Source: DAOUJW01 sp034421015
Lineage (GTDB): Bacteria; Chloroflexota; Dehalococcoidia; Lucifugimonadales; UBA2985
Reading direction: 5' to 3'
DNA: 64,000 bases
NCBI GenBank assembly: GCA_034421015.1
Contig: DAOUKT010000010.1
Coordinates: 1 to 64,000 of the forward strand
Positions 24,274-32,975 of the stretch are shown piece after piece. A program made the translations under genes and the position numbers. Every line of letters starts with the position of its first letter. The stretch's first letter is position 1. Under the pieces are notes generated by a model. That model did not search any database and was not told where the DNA came from. It saw nothing but the letters and a program-made list of their open reading frames with translations.

Positions 24274-25557
24274 GTGGACCTTCTCCGCATCGCCACGGCC
24301 GGTTCCGTGGACGATGGCAAGAGCACACTAATCGGTCGTTTGCTGTATGACTCCAAGGCCCTGGACGACGACGTACTCCTCGCCGTCGAGGATGCCAGCC
24401 GACGTCAGCACGGCGACTATGTGAACCTCGCCCTCGTCACCGACGGCCTGCGCGCGGAGCGGGAGCAGGGCGTGACCATCGACGTCGCCTACCGCTACTT
24501 TTCCACCCCAAAGCGCAAGTTCATACTGGCAGACACCCCGGGGCACGTGCAGTACACGCGCAACATGGTCACAGGGGCATCCACAGCCGAGGCGGTGCTG
24601 ATCATGATCGATGCGCGCAACGGCGTGGTGGAGCAATCACGCCGCCACGCAGTGTTGGCCTCCTTGCTGGGCATCGACCGAATCGTCGTCTGCGTCAACA
24701 AAATGGACCTCGTTGGCTATGAGGAACAGGCCTACGAAGCGGTCCGTTCCAGATTCACTCCGCTGATGGAGCGGCTCCGTGTGGACGATGTGACCTATAT
24801 CCCCATGTCGGCGCTCAGGGGCGACAACGTGGTGGAGCCGTCGGCGAACATGCCCTGGTACCAGGGCGACCCTCTGCTGGCCCACCTTGAGAGCCTGCCG
24901 GTGCGTGAAGGGCTCGATTCGCTGCCGTTGAGAATGCCTGTCCAATACGTCGTCCGCCCACATCGCGAGGAGTACCACGACTACCGGGGCTATGCTGGGA
25001 GCGTCGCCTCGGGCGTCCTGCGCGTGGGCCAGCGGGTGCGCATCGTGCCCTCCGGCGCGGAGAGCGTCATCACGGCCATCGAAGCGCCCTGGGGTGTCGT
25101 GGATGAGGCGCGCTCTCCGGATGCCGTGACCGTCCAGATTGCCGACGACATAGACATTACTCGCGGTGAGATGATATGTGGATGGGACGGCGGGCCGGTG
25201 ATGGCCCAGGAATTGGACGCAGTAGTCTGCTGGATGGACGAGCGCAACCCCCTTCGAGCCGGCAACATGTACCGCATCAAGCACACCACGCGATCGGCGA
25301 AGGCGGTTGTCACCGACCTGGTGTCACTGTTCAGCATCACGTCCCTCACCGGAGAAACGGACTCTGACTTGATGTGGCTGAACGAGATCGGCCACGTCAG
25401 ACTCAAGGTCAGCGCGCCGTTGGCCGTCGACGACTACACCAGCAACCGCGTCACCGGCAGCTTCATCCTCATCGATGAAGGGACCAACTCCACCGTCGCT
25501 GCCGGGATGATTGGCGAGCCTGAATTCGCGTTCTCCGTTCCCACGGGCCAGGGCTAG
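24274..25557 (+). CDS. cysN: Sulfate adenylyltransferase subunit 1 (CysN GTPase)
   Basis: 427 residues with a GTG start. An EF-Tu-like GTPase that drives CysD: G1 GSVDDGKST at 10-18, G2 region REQGVTIDVAYRYF near 62, G3 DTPGH near 88, G4 NKMD near 143, then two beta-barrel domains. It ends at the normal CysN length with no fused CysC kinase. APS reductase and APS kinase are not in the window. Confidence 0.97.
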   Translation: MDLLRIATAGSVDDGKSTLIGRLLYDSKALDDDVLLAVEDASRRQHGDYVNLALVTDGLRAEREQGVTIDVAYRYFSTPKRKFILADTPGHVQYTRNMVTGASTAEAVLIMIDARNGVVEQSRRHAVLASLLGIDRIVVCVNKMDLVGYEEQAYEAVRSRFTPLMERLRVDDVTYIPMSALRGDNVVEPSANMPWYQGDPLLAHLESLPVREGLDSLPLRMPVQYVVRPHREEYHDYRGYAGSVASGVLRVGQRVRIVPSGAESVITAIEAPWGVVDEARSPDAVTVQIADDIDITRGEMICGWDGGPVMAQELDAVVCWMDERNPLRAGNMYRIKHTTRSAKAVVTDLVSLFSITSLTGETDSDLMWLNEIGHVRLKVSAPLAVDDYTSNRVTGSFILIDEGTNSTVAAGMIGEPEFAFSVPTGQG

Positions 25558-25643
25558 CCTAGGGCGCGGGAACTTATCAGCCTGCCTGGGGTCTCCGCCC
25601 ATATCAGGGGAGAAGGTCGCGCTTGAAGGAAGGTGGAATCGCA

Positions 25644-26174
25644 ATGCAGACGAGGATCGGAAACCTCTGTTTCGCTTTGACACTGGTACTTGCGCTGATG
25701 CTCGTGGCCGCGGCGTGCAGCAACAATGGCAGGAGTTGGGGCGATGCGCGCTACACTGCCGAGATGCGGAACGCGGAAGGCGACACCTTAGGCACTGTAG
25801 TCATGCAACAAGGCTCAGGGGGATTCCTGGTGACCGTAATGGTGGAAGGCATCGAACCCGGCCCGCACGGCATCCACATCCACTCGGTCGGGACGTGCAT
25901 GCCCGACTTCAAGGCGTCAGGCGGACACATTAACGTGGACAATCGCCAGCACGGGCTGCTCAACCCGGACGGCCCGGACAACGGCGACCTGCCCAATGTC
26001 TACGCCGCCGCTGATGGCGCTGTGCAGGCCGAGCTTTTCACGACCCTGGTTGATCCAGACCTGCTGATGGACGACGACGGGTCAGCTATTGTGATCCACG
26101 AGAACCGCGATGACCACAACGCCCAGCCTATCGGAGGAGCCGGAGGGCGCATTGCCTGCGGCGTGCTGAACTAG
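25644..26174 (+). CDS. sodC: Cu/Zn superoxide dismutase-like lipoprotein
   Basis: 176 residues from the ATG at 25644 behind AAGGAAGGTGG. Signal peptide with lipobox VAAAC (Cys about 25) places it outside the membrane. SOD marks: HGIHIHSVGTC, GGHINVD, QHG, GDLPN, AIVIHENRDDH, and the closing IACGVLN, with both disulfide cysteines. The Cu-site histidines are present. The position of the last Zn-ligand His (human H80) reads Asp, in NPDGPDNGDLPN, whereas the usual text has GPHAGD. Zn binding may be altered. Confidence 0.88.
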   Translation: MQTRIGNLCFALTLVLALMLVAAACSNNGRSWGDARYTAEMRNAEGDTLGTVVMQQGSGGFLVTVMVEGIEPGPHGIHIHSVGTCMPDFKASGGHINVDNRQHGLLNPDGPDNGDLPNVYAAADGAVQAELFTTLVDPDLLMDDDGSAIVIHENRDDHNAQPIGGAGGRIACGVLN

Positions 26175-26199
26175 GCGCGGCACTCTAGCTCTACTCCAG

Positions 26200-26334
26200 C
26201 TACAACGTCCGCTCGATGGCCAACGCGTCTAGGCCGTAGACTATTGCCGACTGCTCCGGCGTGACGTAGCCGTTGCGTAGGTCCGATGGAGCGAGCGCAG
26301 GCTCGCGTTGCTTCGGGTCGCCAGCGCCGCCGCA
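26200..26334 (-). pseudogene. Remnant of hydantoinase B/oxoprolinase C-terminus
   Basis: A 44-codon stretch on the minus strand ends at TAG (26200-26202) and reads GGAGDPKQREPAL then DLRNGYVTPEQSAIVYG. Hydantoinase B proteins typically end with a Gly-rich GGGxGDPxxR, a D-V/L-R-N-G-x-V motif and YG near the C-terminus. The frame is closed upstream by TGA (26335-26337), only 14 bp from the 3' end of tRNA-Sec. No other part of the gene remains. Confidence 0.6.
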
Positions 26335-26350
26335 TCACTCTGTCGAGCAG

Positions 26351-26445
26351 CGGGAGCGGGAGGGAGTCGAACCCCCCGTGGACACCGCAGGGCGCCCACC
26401 GACGGATTTGAAGTCCGCGAAGCCCACCAGAGCCTATCCACTCCC
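26351..26445 (-). tRNA. selC: tRNA-Sec (selenocysteine, anticodon TCA)
   Basis: 95 nt on the minus strand. The acceptor is 8 bp (GGGAGTGG/CCGCTCCC), the D stem is 6 bp with a 4-nt loop, the anticodon arm is GCGGA-CTTCAAA-TCCGT (anticodon TCA, reading UGA), there is a long variable arm, and the T loop is TTCGACT. The discriminator is G. The 3' CCA is not encoded (CTG follows). The 8-bp acceptor and long extra arm are diagnostic of tRNA-Sec. Confidence 0.95.
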
Positions 26446-26514
26446 ACGGTGGTCCCACGTTGGGGTTATCTAGGAATGGTCTGAACAAATCCAATCCACT
26501 CCCGCGAAGCCTGC

Positions 26515-26760
26515 CCCGTACTCCCATACGGGGGCGGGAGTCCATGCCCCGCCACCCCTGGATTCCTGCCTACGGAGTCCTTTGTGCAACTATGGCAGCA
26601 CGTTGGAGGCAATACGTTTATCGTCATTCCCGCGAAAGCGGGAATCTGAAGTCGCCTATTAGGACGCTCTAGACCCCTGCTTTCGCAGGGGTGACGAAGA
26701 GAAATCGCCCCAACTGAGGTTATTCAAAGGTCTCCTTTCGCAGGAATGACGGAGAAAGCC
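26515..26760. repeat. Palindromic intergenic repeat, copy 3 (inverted relative to copy 1)
   Basis: Contains hairpins ATTCCCGC-GAAA-GCGGGAAT (26626-26645) and ACCCCTGC-TTTC-GCAGGGGT (26673-26692) with a 27-nt linker. Read on the other strand, this is the copy-1 core, with about 23 of 27 linker bases identical. Also carries CCCCGTACTCCCATACGGGG (about 26515-26534) and the 'GAGGTTATTCAAAGGTCTCC' module (about 26718-26737) also found before tRNA-Gly. Confidence 0.8.
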
Positions 26761-26819
26761 GCTTCTTTCAAGACGGCACAGAAACCTTTAATAGTCTCCG
26801 ATATGGTCTATTGAGATGT

Positions 26820-27143
26820 TTAGAGAGCGGAGTCCAGTCGCTTCTTGAGGACGGCCTTGGGGACCGCGCCTACCACCTGGTCCACGGGGCTGCCGCCCTT
26901 GAAGACCAGCATGGTGGGGATGCTCCGGATGCCGTACTTCATAGCGGTCTGGGGGTTCTCGTCCACGTCCACCTTGGTAAACTTGATCTTGCCGTCGTAC
27001 TCCTGGGACAGATCGTCAAGGACGGGGGCCACCATCTTGCAGGGGCCGCACCACTCGGCCCAGAAGTCAACCAGGACAACGGTATCGGATTCCAGGACCT
27101 GCTGGTCGAAATCGGCGTCGGTTACGGGTGTGGGCAGGGACAT
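26820..27143 (-). CDS. trxA: Thioredoxin
   Basis: 107 residues, standard thioredoxin. Active site WAEWCGPCKM at 28-37, the buried Asp in VLVDFWAEW, and the cis-Pro loop RSIPTMLVFKGG near 74. Cytosolic disulfide reductase; also the electron donor expected for sulfur-reducing steps. A CTCC-rich ribosome-binding complement (AGGAGGTACTGAC) precedes the ATG. It lies downstream of gltX with its own spacer of 78 bp. Confidence 0.97.
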   Translation of the reverse strand: MSLPTPVTDADFDQQVLESDTVVLVDFWAEWCGPCKMVAPVLDDLSQEYDGKIKFTKVDVDENPQTAMKYGIRSIPTMLVFKGGSPVDQVVGAVPKAVLKKRLDSAL

Positions 27144-27221
27144 GTCAGTACCTCCTAGTCTAAGTACAAGGGCCCCTTTCAGGGCCTGCTCATTTAAGTG
27201 TAAGACCGCAGGCTTCCGGCG

Positions 27222-28679
27222 TCAACCACTGCGCAGAGCGCCGACGGACTTGCGCAGCCTGTCCAGTGATTTGTCCCGTCCAAGCACGGCCATGGTCTCG
27301 AAGAGAGGCGGCGCGGCCTTCCGTCCCGTTACCGCCACGCGGATTGCCCCGAAGAGCTGGCCCGTCTTGATGTTCAGCTCTTCGGCGAGGGGCCTCAGCT
27401 CCCCCTCAATCGACTCCGTGGACCAGTCGTCCAGCCCCGTTACCCTCTGCAGAGTGGACTCAAGGGCGTGGGTTGTCCCGGCCCTGTCCATGCCCTTCTG
27501 GACCAGGTCGTCGGCCGGGTAGTCCAGCTCGTCCAGGAAGAAGAAGTCCATCAGCTGGGGGACCTCCGTCATGGTCTTGAGGCGCTCCTGGACAAGGGGC
27601 GTGATGGCGCCCACGTACCCCTCGGAAAGCGGGCGAGGAACGTCCGGCGCAAGGGTCTCGTCCAGCACCGCAATGATCCGGCCTACCAGGTCCTCGTCGC
27701 TCATGCTGCGGATGTAGACCCCGTTCATCCAGGTGAGCTTATCCAGGTTGAAGATTGCGCCGGACTTGACTATGCGCTCCAGCGTGAAATTTGCCACCAG
27801 CTCGTCACGGGAGAAGATCTCAGTGTGGTCGTCCAGGGACCAGCCCAGGAGGGCCAGGAAGTTGAACATGGCCTCGGGCAGGTAGCCCATGTCCCGGTAC
27901 TGGAGCAGCGAGACGTCGCCGTGGCGCTTGCTCAGCTTGGAGCGGTCTGGGCCCAGGATGATGGGCAGGTGGGCGATGTAGGGCATCTCGTAGCCCAGGG
28001 CCTCGTACATTTGGATGTGCCTGGGCGTGCTGGGCAGCCACTCCTCGGCCCGGAGGACGTGGGAGATGTCCATCAGGTTGTCGTCCACAATGTGGGCCAG
28101 GTGGTAGGTGGGATACCCGTCCGACTTGAGGATGACGAAGTCGTCCACCGTTGCATTTGAGAAGGTCACGTCGCCTCTGATGACGTCGTGGAAGGTGGTC
28201 TCTCCCTCAAGGGGCATCTTGAAGCGAATCACGGGCGGCGGGTCTCCCGATGGCCCGTAGCCCTTGTCCCGGCACAGGCGGTCGTAGCCGGGAGGCAGCT
28301 TCAGGCGCGCCTGCTCCTGGCGCATCTCCTTGAGCCGCTCCGGCGAGCAGTAGCAGTAGTAGGCGCATCCTCGCTCCACCAAGCCCTCCGCCGCCTGCCT
28401 GTAAAGTTCCAACCGCTCCGACTGCACGTAGGGGCCGTAGCTCCCGCCTACGTCGGGGCCCTCGTCCCAGTCCAGGCCCAGCCAGCGCAGGGAGTCCATG
28501 ATCGCCTCCAGCGAACCATCGACTTTGCGGGCAACGTCCGTGTCTTCGATGCGCACCAGGAAGTCGCCGCCGGTGTGCCGGGCGTAAAGCCAGCTGAAAA
28601 GGGCAGTGCGAATGTTGCCCACGTGGGGGTCTCCCGTGGGGCTGGGCGCGTAGCGTGTTCTGACTCTCTTGTCCATCAA
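27222..28679 (-). CDS. gltX: Glutamyl-tRNA synthetase
   Basis: 485 residues, class I. HIGH-type motif in YAPSPTGDPHVGNIRTA near residue 10, KMSKS-type motif SKLSKRHGDVS near 244, and an intact anticodon-binding C-terminus. Charges tRNA-Glu, which also feeds the HemA reaction at 45 kb. The third gene of the lspA-rluD-gltX series, 13 bp after rluD. Confidence 0.97.
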   Translation of the reverse strand: MMDKRVRTRYAPSPTGDPHVGNIRTALFSWLYARHTGGDFLVRIEDTDVARKVDGSLEAIMDSLRWLGLDWDEGPDVGGSYGPYVQSERLELYRQAAEGLVERGCAYYCYCSPERLKEMRQEQARLKLPPGYDRLCRDKGYGPSGDPPPVIRFKMPLEGETTFHDVIRGDVTFSNATVDDFVILKSDGYPTYHLAHIVDDNLMDISHVLRAEEWLPSTPRHIQMYEALGYEMPYIAHLPIILGPDRSKLSKRHGDVSLLQYRDMGYLPEAMFNFLALLGWSLDDHTEIFSRDELVANFTLERIVKSGAIFNLDKLTWMNGVYIRSMSDEDLVGRIIAVLDETLAPDVPRPLSEGYVGAITPLVQERLKTMTEVPQLMDFFFLDELDYPADDLVQKGMDRAGTTHALESTLQRVTGLDDWSTESIEGELRPLAEELNIKTGQLFGAIRVAVTGRKAAPPLFETMAVLGRDKSLDRLRKSVGALRSG

Positions 28680-28692
28680 GTCCAGGACCTCT

Positions 28693-29637
28693 CTATATTG
28701 ATTGTGCGGCCGGCCGCCGGCCGACCGTCTCCAGCGTGTTAATGTTAAGCTCCGAAAGCGCAGCCTTCAAGTCCTCCGGCAGGGGAGATAGGAACTCCGC
28801 GTACTCGCCCGTGCCCGGCAGCCTCAAGCCAAGCATGTGGGCGTGGAGGAAGTGTCGATTCAGGCGCGGGTCTCTGCCGCCGTACAGCGCGTCTCCAACC
28901 AGGGGATGCCCCAGAGCGGAGAGGTGCACCCGGATCTGGTGCGTCCTGCCCGTCTTTGGGAAAACCTCCAGCAGGGTGCAGCCCGGAGCCTGCCCCACCG
29001 CCCGGTAGGAGGTCTCCGCCTCGCGGCCGGCGTCCACCACGGCCATGCGCTTTCGGTTGCCCCGGTCTCGGCCAATCTGGGCCCTGATCACTCCCTCGGA
29101 CGGCTGGACGTTTCCCCTGACGAGAGCCATGTACCCCTTGCGCACGCTCCGGTCCTTGATCTGCGCCGAGACGTGCCGGTGGGCGCGGCGGTTCTTAGCC
29201 GCCACCATCAGGCCGGACGTGTCCATGTCCAGCCGGTGGACTATACCGGGCCTCTGCTCGTCCCCGACTCCCTCTATGTCCGGGAGACGGGCAAGGAGGG
29301 CGTTGGCGACCGTGTCCAGCCGGTGGCCCGGCGCGGGATGCGCCACCATGCCTGCGGGCTTGTCTATCACGATGATGTCCTCGTCCTCGTAGACGACGGA
29401 CAGGGGTATGTCCTGGGGCGACACGGCCGATGGCGGAGGGGGGAGGACTCTTATCTCCACCTCCTCTCCGCCGCGCAGACGGTAGGACGGCTTGACGACT
29501 GCGCCGTCGACCCTGACAAGGCCGCCGGCCACCAGGCCCGCTATCTGGGCGCGGGACAGGTCGACCTGGCGGGCGGCCAGGAACTTGTCCAGCCGTTCAT
29601 CCCGCACGTCGGCCACTACTCGTCGGACGTCTTCCAC
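28693..29637 (-). CDS. rluD: Ribosomal large subunit pseudouridine synthase, RluA/RluD family
   Basis: 314 residues. An S4 RNA-binding domain (RLDKFLAARQVDLSRAQIA near 17-35) precedes the RluA catalytic domain with HRLDMDTSGLMV near 134 (catalytic Asp) and RTHQIRVHLSALGHPLVGD near 231. Modifies 23S rRNA uridines; RluD is the likely subtype because of the S4 domain. It overlaps the end of lspA by 22 bp, as in many bacteria. Confidence 0.94.
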   Translation of the reverse strand: MEDVRRVVADVRDERLDKFLAARQVDLSRAQIAGLVAGGLVRVDGAVVKPSYRLRGGEEVEIRVLPPPPSAVSPQDIPLSVVYEDEDIIVIDKPAGMVAHPAPGHRLDTVANALLARLPDIEGVGDEQRPGIVHRLDMDTSGLMVAAKNRRAHRHVSAQIKDRSVRKGYMALVRGNVQPSEGVIRAQIGRDRGNRKRMAVVDAGREAETSYRAVGQAPGCTLLEVFPKTGRTHQIRVHLSALGHPLVGDALYGGRDPRLNRHFLHAHMLGLRLPGTGEYAEFLSPLPEDLKAALSELNINTLETVGRRPAAQSI

Positions 29638-30248
29638 GGCTCCTCCTCCAACACCGGCTGGACGTCCTCTTCCGCGGCCGGCGCGCCGACCTCGACTATC
29701 GGACCGCGTTCCCGGATGGTCAGTCCCATCGGAAAGAGGTACTCGTCGGGCTGGGTGAAGCGCTCCTGGGAGCTGCTAGTCGTCAGCATCGTGAAGACAA
29801 GGCCGACGAGACCCACCACTATGGCGGAGTCCGCAAGATTGAAGACCGGCCACGCGCCCACGTCCAGGAAGTCCACCACGTACCCGAGCCGCAGGCGGTC
29901 CATCAGGTTGCCGATTGCGCCCCCAAGCTGCAGTCCCAGGCTGATATGCAGAATAGGGCTGCTGACGCGGTGTATGTGGTAGAAGACCAGCAGTATCCCT
30001 ATTCCTATGAAGGACGCGATGATCAGGAAGAAGGTCTGGTTGGGAAACAGCCCAAATGCGCTGCCGGTGTTGGTGACGTAGGTGATGCGGAACAGGCCAG
30101 TCTCCGGGATGGACTGCCCCGGGTACATTGAAGTCAGGACGATGTACTTGGAGAACTGGTCCGCCACCAGCGCGGCCAGCATCACCAGGAGGGATAGACC
30201 TCCCAGTATCTCCCTTGGGCGCGGTTCGGCCGGCTGCGATTCTTCCAT
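29616..30248 (-). CDS. lspA: Prolipoprotein signal peptidase (LspA)
   Basis: 210 residues. Four membrane spans with the two catalytic Asp motifs: GGAIGNLMDRLRLGYVVDFLD region near 108-128 and FNLADSAI near 136-143; VTNTGSAFG near 60 is the conserved loop. It cleaves lipoprotein signal peptides, which matters here because at least five lipoproteins are encoded in the window. An acidic tail of about 45 residues after the last span is longer than usual (typical length 150-170). Confidence 0.95.
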   Translation of the reverse strand: MEESQPAEPRPREILGGLSLLVMLAALVADQFSKYIVLTSMYPGQSIPETGLFRITYVTNTGSAFGLFPNQTFFLIIASFIGIGILLVFYHIHRVSSPILHISLGLQLGGAIGNLMDRLRLGYVVDFLDVGAWPVFNLADSAIVVGLVGLVFTMLTTSSSQERFTQPDEYLFPMGLTIRERGPIVEVGAPAAEEDVQPVLEEEPWKTSDE

Positions 30249-30374
30249 ATCGGAGCGTGGTCAGGCGGATGCGAGGAAGCCCTACTCCCGGGGCTTCGAT
30301 GGTCAAGTGCGGATTGTGGCTGGAATCATAACCCAGCCGGGGCATCGGGTCAATTCGATAAGCCAACTGCAGCG

Positions 30375-30383
30375 TGCTATAAT
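30375..30383 (+). promoter_or_regulatory. Extended -10 promoter of rimI
   Basis: TGC-TATAAT, 52 bp before the rimI ATG, in the divergent lspA-rimI space. Confidence 0.55.
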
Positions 30384-30434
30384 GGGGCGCGGCTGCCATT
30401 GGCGGCTGCAGAGTCGAGTCAGAGGGAATCAGCC

Positions 30435-31103
30435 ATGTCCTTCGCCATAAGGCCCGCCAGGGAGGAGGATCTGCCGCAGCTGGCGGAGATTGAGCGGGAG
30501 GCCTTTCCCACCAACTGGCCCCCTACCCCCTTCAAGCGAGACCTCTCCAACAGCAGGGCCAGCCTCCTGGTCGCATACGAGATTCCTGGGGGAAATCCCG
30601 TCCCCGGAGAGACGCACCCCCAGCCCGCGGCCGCGGTTGCCTCGCCCAGGCCGGGCGGACTGCGAGGCGTTCTGGCCAGGCTGTTCGGGAGAGGCAGGCG
30701 AACCTCGGACTCGTCGCTGAACGGTGACCGCGTGGCGGGTTACGTGGCCACGTGGTTCATGACGGACGAGGCGCATATCACCGGAATCGCCGTCAGGGAG
30801 TCGCAGAGGGGAAAGAGCGTGGGCGAGCTGCTCCTGATGGCCTCGGTTGAGCTATCGATGAATCGCAGATCCCGGGTGGTGACCCTGGAGGTTCGGGTGT
30901 CCAACCACGTTGCCCAGTCCATGTACACCAAGTACGGCTTCAAGCAGGTTGGGCTGCGCAAGAGGTACTACACCGACAACAACGAGGACGCCTACATCAT
31001 GACCACGGACGTCCTCTCCTCCGACGGCTATGTCGAGCGGTTCAGGGAGCTTGTGGAGACGTACAAGCTCCGCCGCGGCGAGCCTGCCCTGGTCCTGGGG
31101 TGA
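30435..31103 (+). CDS. rimI: RimI-like GNAT N-acetyltransferase with internal insert
   Basis: 222 residues from the ATG at 30435. GNAT fold: IRPAREEDLPQLAEIEREAF at the N-terminus, the acetyl-CoA loop ESQRGKSVGELLL near 127-139, and LEVRVSNHVAQSMYTKYGF near 153-171, as in RimI. Probably acetylates an N-terminal alanine of ribosomal protein S18. A Pro/Arg-rich insert of about 40 residues (about 53-96) separates strands beta-2 and beta-3 and makes the protein longer than the usual 150-160 residues. Confidence 0.82.
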   Translation: MSFAIRPAREEDLPQLAEIEREAFPTNWPPTPFKRDLSNSRASLLVAYEIPGGNPVPGETHPQPAAAVASPRPGGLRGVLARLFGRGRRTSDSSLNGDRVAGYVATWFMTDEAHITGIAVRESQRGKSVGELLLMASVELSMNRRSRVVTLEVRVSNHVAQSMYTKYGFKQVGLRKRYYTDNNEDAYIMTTDVLSSDGYVERFRELVETYKLRRGEPALVLG

Positions 31104-31125
31104 GAGCCTGAAAGGAGTGAATGAA

Positions 31126-32946
31126 GTGATTCGACTTTCAAAGCCAATGACTATTCTGAGCATAGCCCTCGCGCTGGCCCTCCCGTCGATTCTTCTGGCT
31201 TGCGGCGCGGAGGAGCCTGCAAATACGCCTGCGCCCACGGCCACGACGGCCATAGCGCCAACGGCCGAGCCGACTGCCACGGGTGAGCCCACGGCGACGA
31301 CGGAGCCTACGGCCACGGCTGAGCCCGCGGCAACCGCCGAGCCGACTGCCACGGCTGAGCCCGCGGCGACGACGGAGCCTACGGCCACGGCTGAGCCCGC
31401 GGCAACCGCCGAGCCGACTGCCACGGCTGAGCCCACGGCGACGGCCGAGCCGACTGCCACGGCTGAGCCCACGGCGACCGCCGAGCCTACGGCCGCCGCG
31501 CCCCGAACGGACAGGGATGTATTGGAACTCCTCTACAACGCCACGGACGGCCCCCAATGGTCTGAAAGCGCCAACTGGCTGAGCGACGCGCCGCTGGGCG
31601 AATGGCATGGCGTTGAGGCCAACGCCAATGGCCGCGTCGTCACCCTGGACCTCATCGCGAACGGGTTGATCGGTGAGATACCTGCGGAGTTGGGCGGCTT
31701 GACAGACCTGTCGTTCCTGCGCCTCCCCGTGAACGACTTGACTGGGGAGATACCGGCGGAGTTGGGCAGCCTGACGTCCCTGACGTCCCTGGATCTCGGC
31801 GTGAACGAGTTGACCGGTGAGATACCGGCGGAGTTGGGCGGCCTGACACGCTTGACGAACCTGCGCCTCGTTGGGAACGGGTTGACCGGGGAGATACCTG
31901 TGGAGTTGGGCGGCCTGACACGCCTGACGGACTTGGATCTCAGCGACAACCAACTGACCGGAGAGATACCGGCGGAGTTGGGCAGCCTGACACGCCTGAC
32001 GGACTTGGACCTCGATGGGAACTACTTGAGCGGGTGCGTGCCAGCCGCCCTGGAAGACCAGTTGGATGAGTACTCGGACCTTGGCGGCCTGCCCTTCTGC
32101 GAGGCCATGGACGGGTCCATAATGGCGCCAAATGACGACCGCGAGATTCTGGCTGCCCTCTACAACGCCACGAACGGCCCCCAATGGTCAGAAAACGCCA
32201 ACTGGCTGAGCGACGCGCCGCTGGGCGAATGGCATGGCGTTGAGACCAACGCCAATGGCCGCGTTGTCACCCTGGATCTCGCCGAGAACGAGTTGACCGG
32301 GGAGATACCGGCGGAGTTGGGCGGCCTGACAGACCTGTCGTTCCTGAGCCTCCCCGTGAACGACTTGACTGGGGAGATACCGGCGGAGTTGGGCGGCCTG
32401 ACCAACCTGACGCACCTGTACCTCGCCAGGAACGGGTTGACCGGGGAGATACCGGCGGAGTTGGGCGACCTGATACGCTTGACGAACCTGAGCCTCTCCA
32501 GGAACGGGTTGACTGGGGAGATACCGGCGGAGTTGGGCGGCCTGACCAACCTGACGCACCTGTACCTCGCCGAGAACGAGTTGACCGGGGAGATACCGGC
32601 GGAGTTGGGCGGCCTGACCAACCTGTGGTTCCTGTACCTCGACAGGAACGAGTTGAGCGGGGAGATACCTGCGGAGCTGGGCGGCCTATGGAACCTGACG
32701 GAACTGAGACTCAGCCTGAACGGGTTGACCGGAGAGATACCTGCGGAGTTGGGCGGCCTATGGAACCTGACGCACCTGGATCTCGCCGGGAACGGGTTGA
32801 GCGGGGAGATACCGGCGGAGTTGGGCGACATGATCAGCCTGAAGGAACTGGACCTCGCCGCGAACAGGTTGACCGGGTGCGTACCAGCCGCCCTGGAAGA
32901 CCAGCTGTTTAGGTCCTCGGACCTTGGCGGCCTGCCCTTCTGCTGA
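31126..32946 (+). CDS. Leucine-rich-repeat lipoprotein with two LRR blocks
   Basis: 606 residues from the GTG at 31126 behind AAAGGAG. Signal peptide with lipobox LLAC (Cys about 25), then a T/A/E/P linker built on a TATAEP hexamer to about residue 125. Two LRR blocks follow. Each starts with a capping segment (LYNATDGPQWSESANWLS / LYNATNGPQWSENANWLS), runs through 24-residue repeats LTGEIPAELGGLTxLxxLxL (5 in the first, 8 in the second), and closes with GCVPAALEDQL and GLPFC. Probably a surface adhesion or recognition protein. The repeats are nearly identical at DNA level. Confidence 0.85.
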   Translation: MIRLSKPMTILSIALALALPSILLACGAEEPANTPAPTATTAIAPTAEPTATGEPTATTEPTATAEPAATAEPTATAEPAATTEPTATAEPAATAEPTATAEPTATAEPTATAEPTATAEPTAAAPRTDRDVLELLYNATDGPQWSESANWLSDAPLGEWHGVEANANGRVVTLDLIANGLIGEIPAELGGLTDLSFLRLPVNDLTGEIPAELGSLTSLTSLDLGVNELTGEIPAELGGLTRLTNLRLVGNGLTGEIPVELGGLTRLTDLDLSDNQLTGEIPAELGSLTRLTDLDLDGNYLSGCVPAALEDQLDEYSDLGGLPFCEAMDGSIMAPNDDREILAALYNATNGPQWSENANWLSDAPLGEWHGVETNANGRVVTLDLAENELTGEIPAELGGLTDLSFLSLPVNDLTGEIPAELGGLTNLTHLYLARNGLTGEIPAELGDLIRLTNLSLSRNGLTGEIPAELGGLTNLTHLYLAENELTGEIPAELGGLTNLWFLYLDRNELSGEIPAELGGLWNLTELRLSLNGLTGEIPAELGGLWNLTHLDLAGNGLSGEIPAELGDMISLKELDLAANRLTGCVPAALEDQLFRSSDLGGLPFC

Positions 32947-32975
32947 GACCCGTGTCCCCGTCGGTTCTCGTAGCC

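Noticed and set aside
31138..32184. Minus-strand frames opposite the LRR gene
   Set aside because: Low-complexity mirrors of the LRR and TATAEP repeats; the plus strand has the signal peptide and LRR register.
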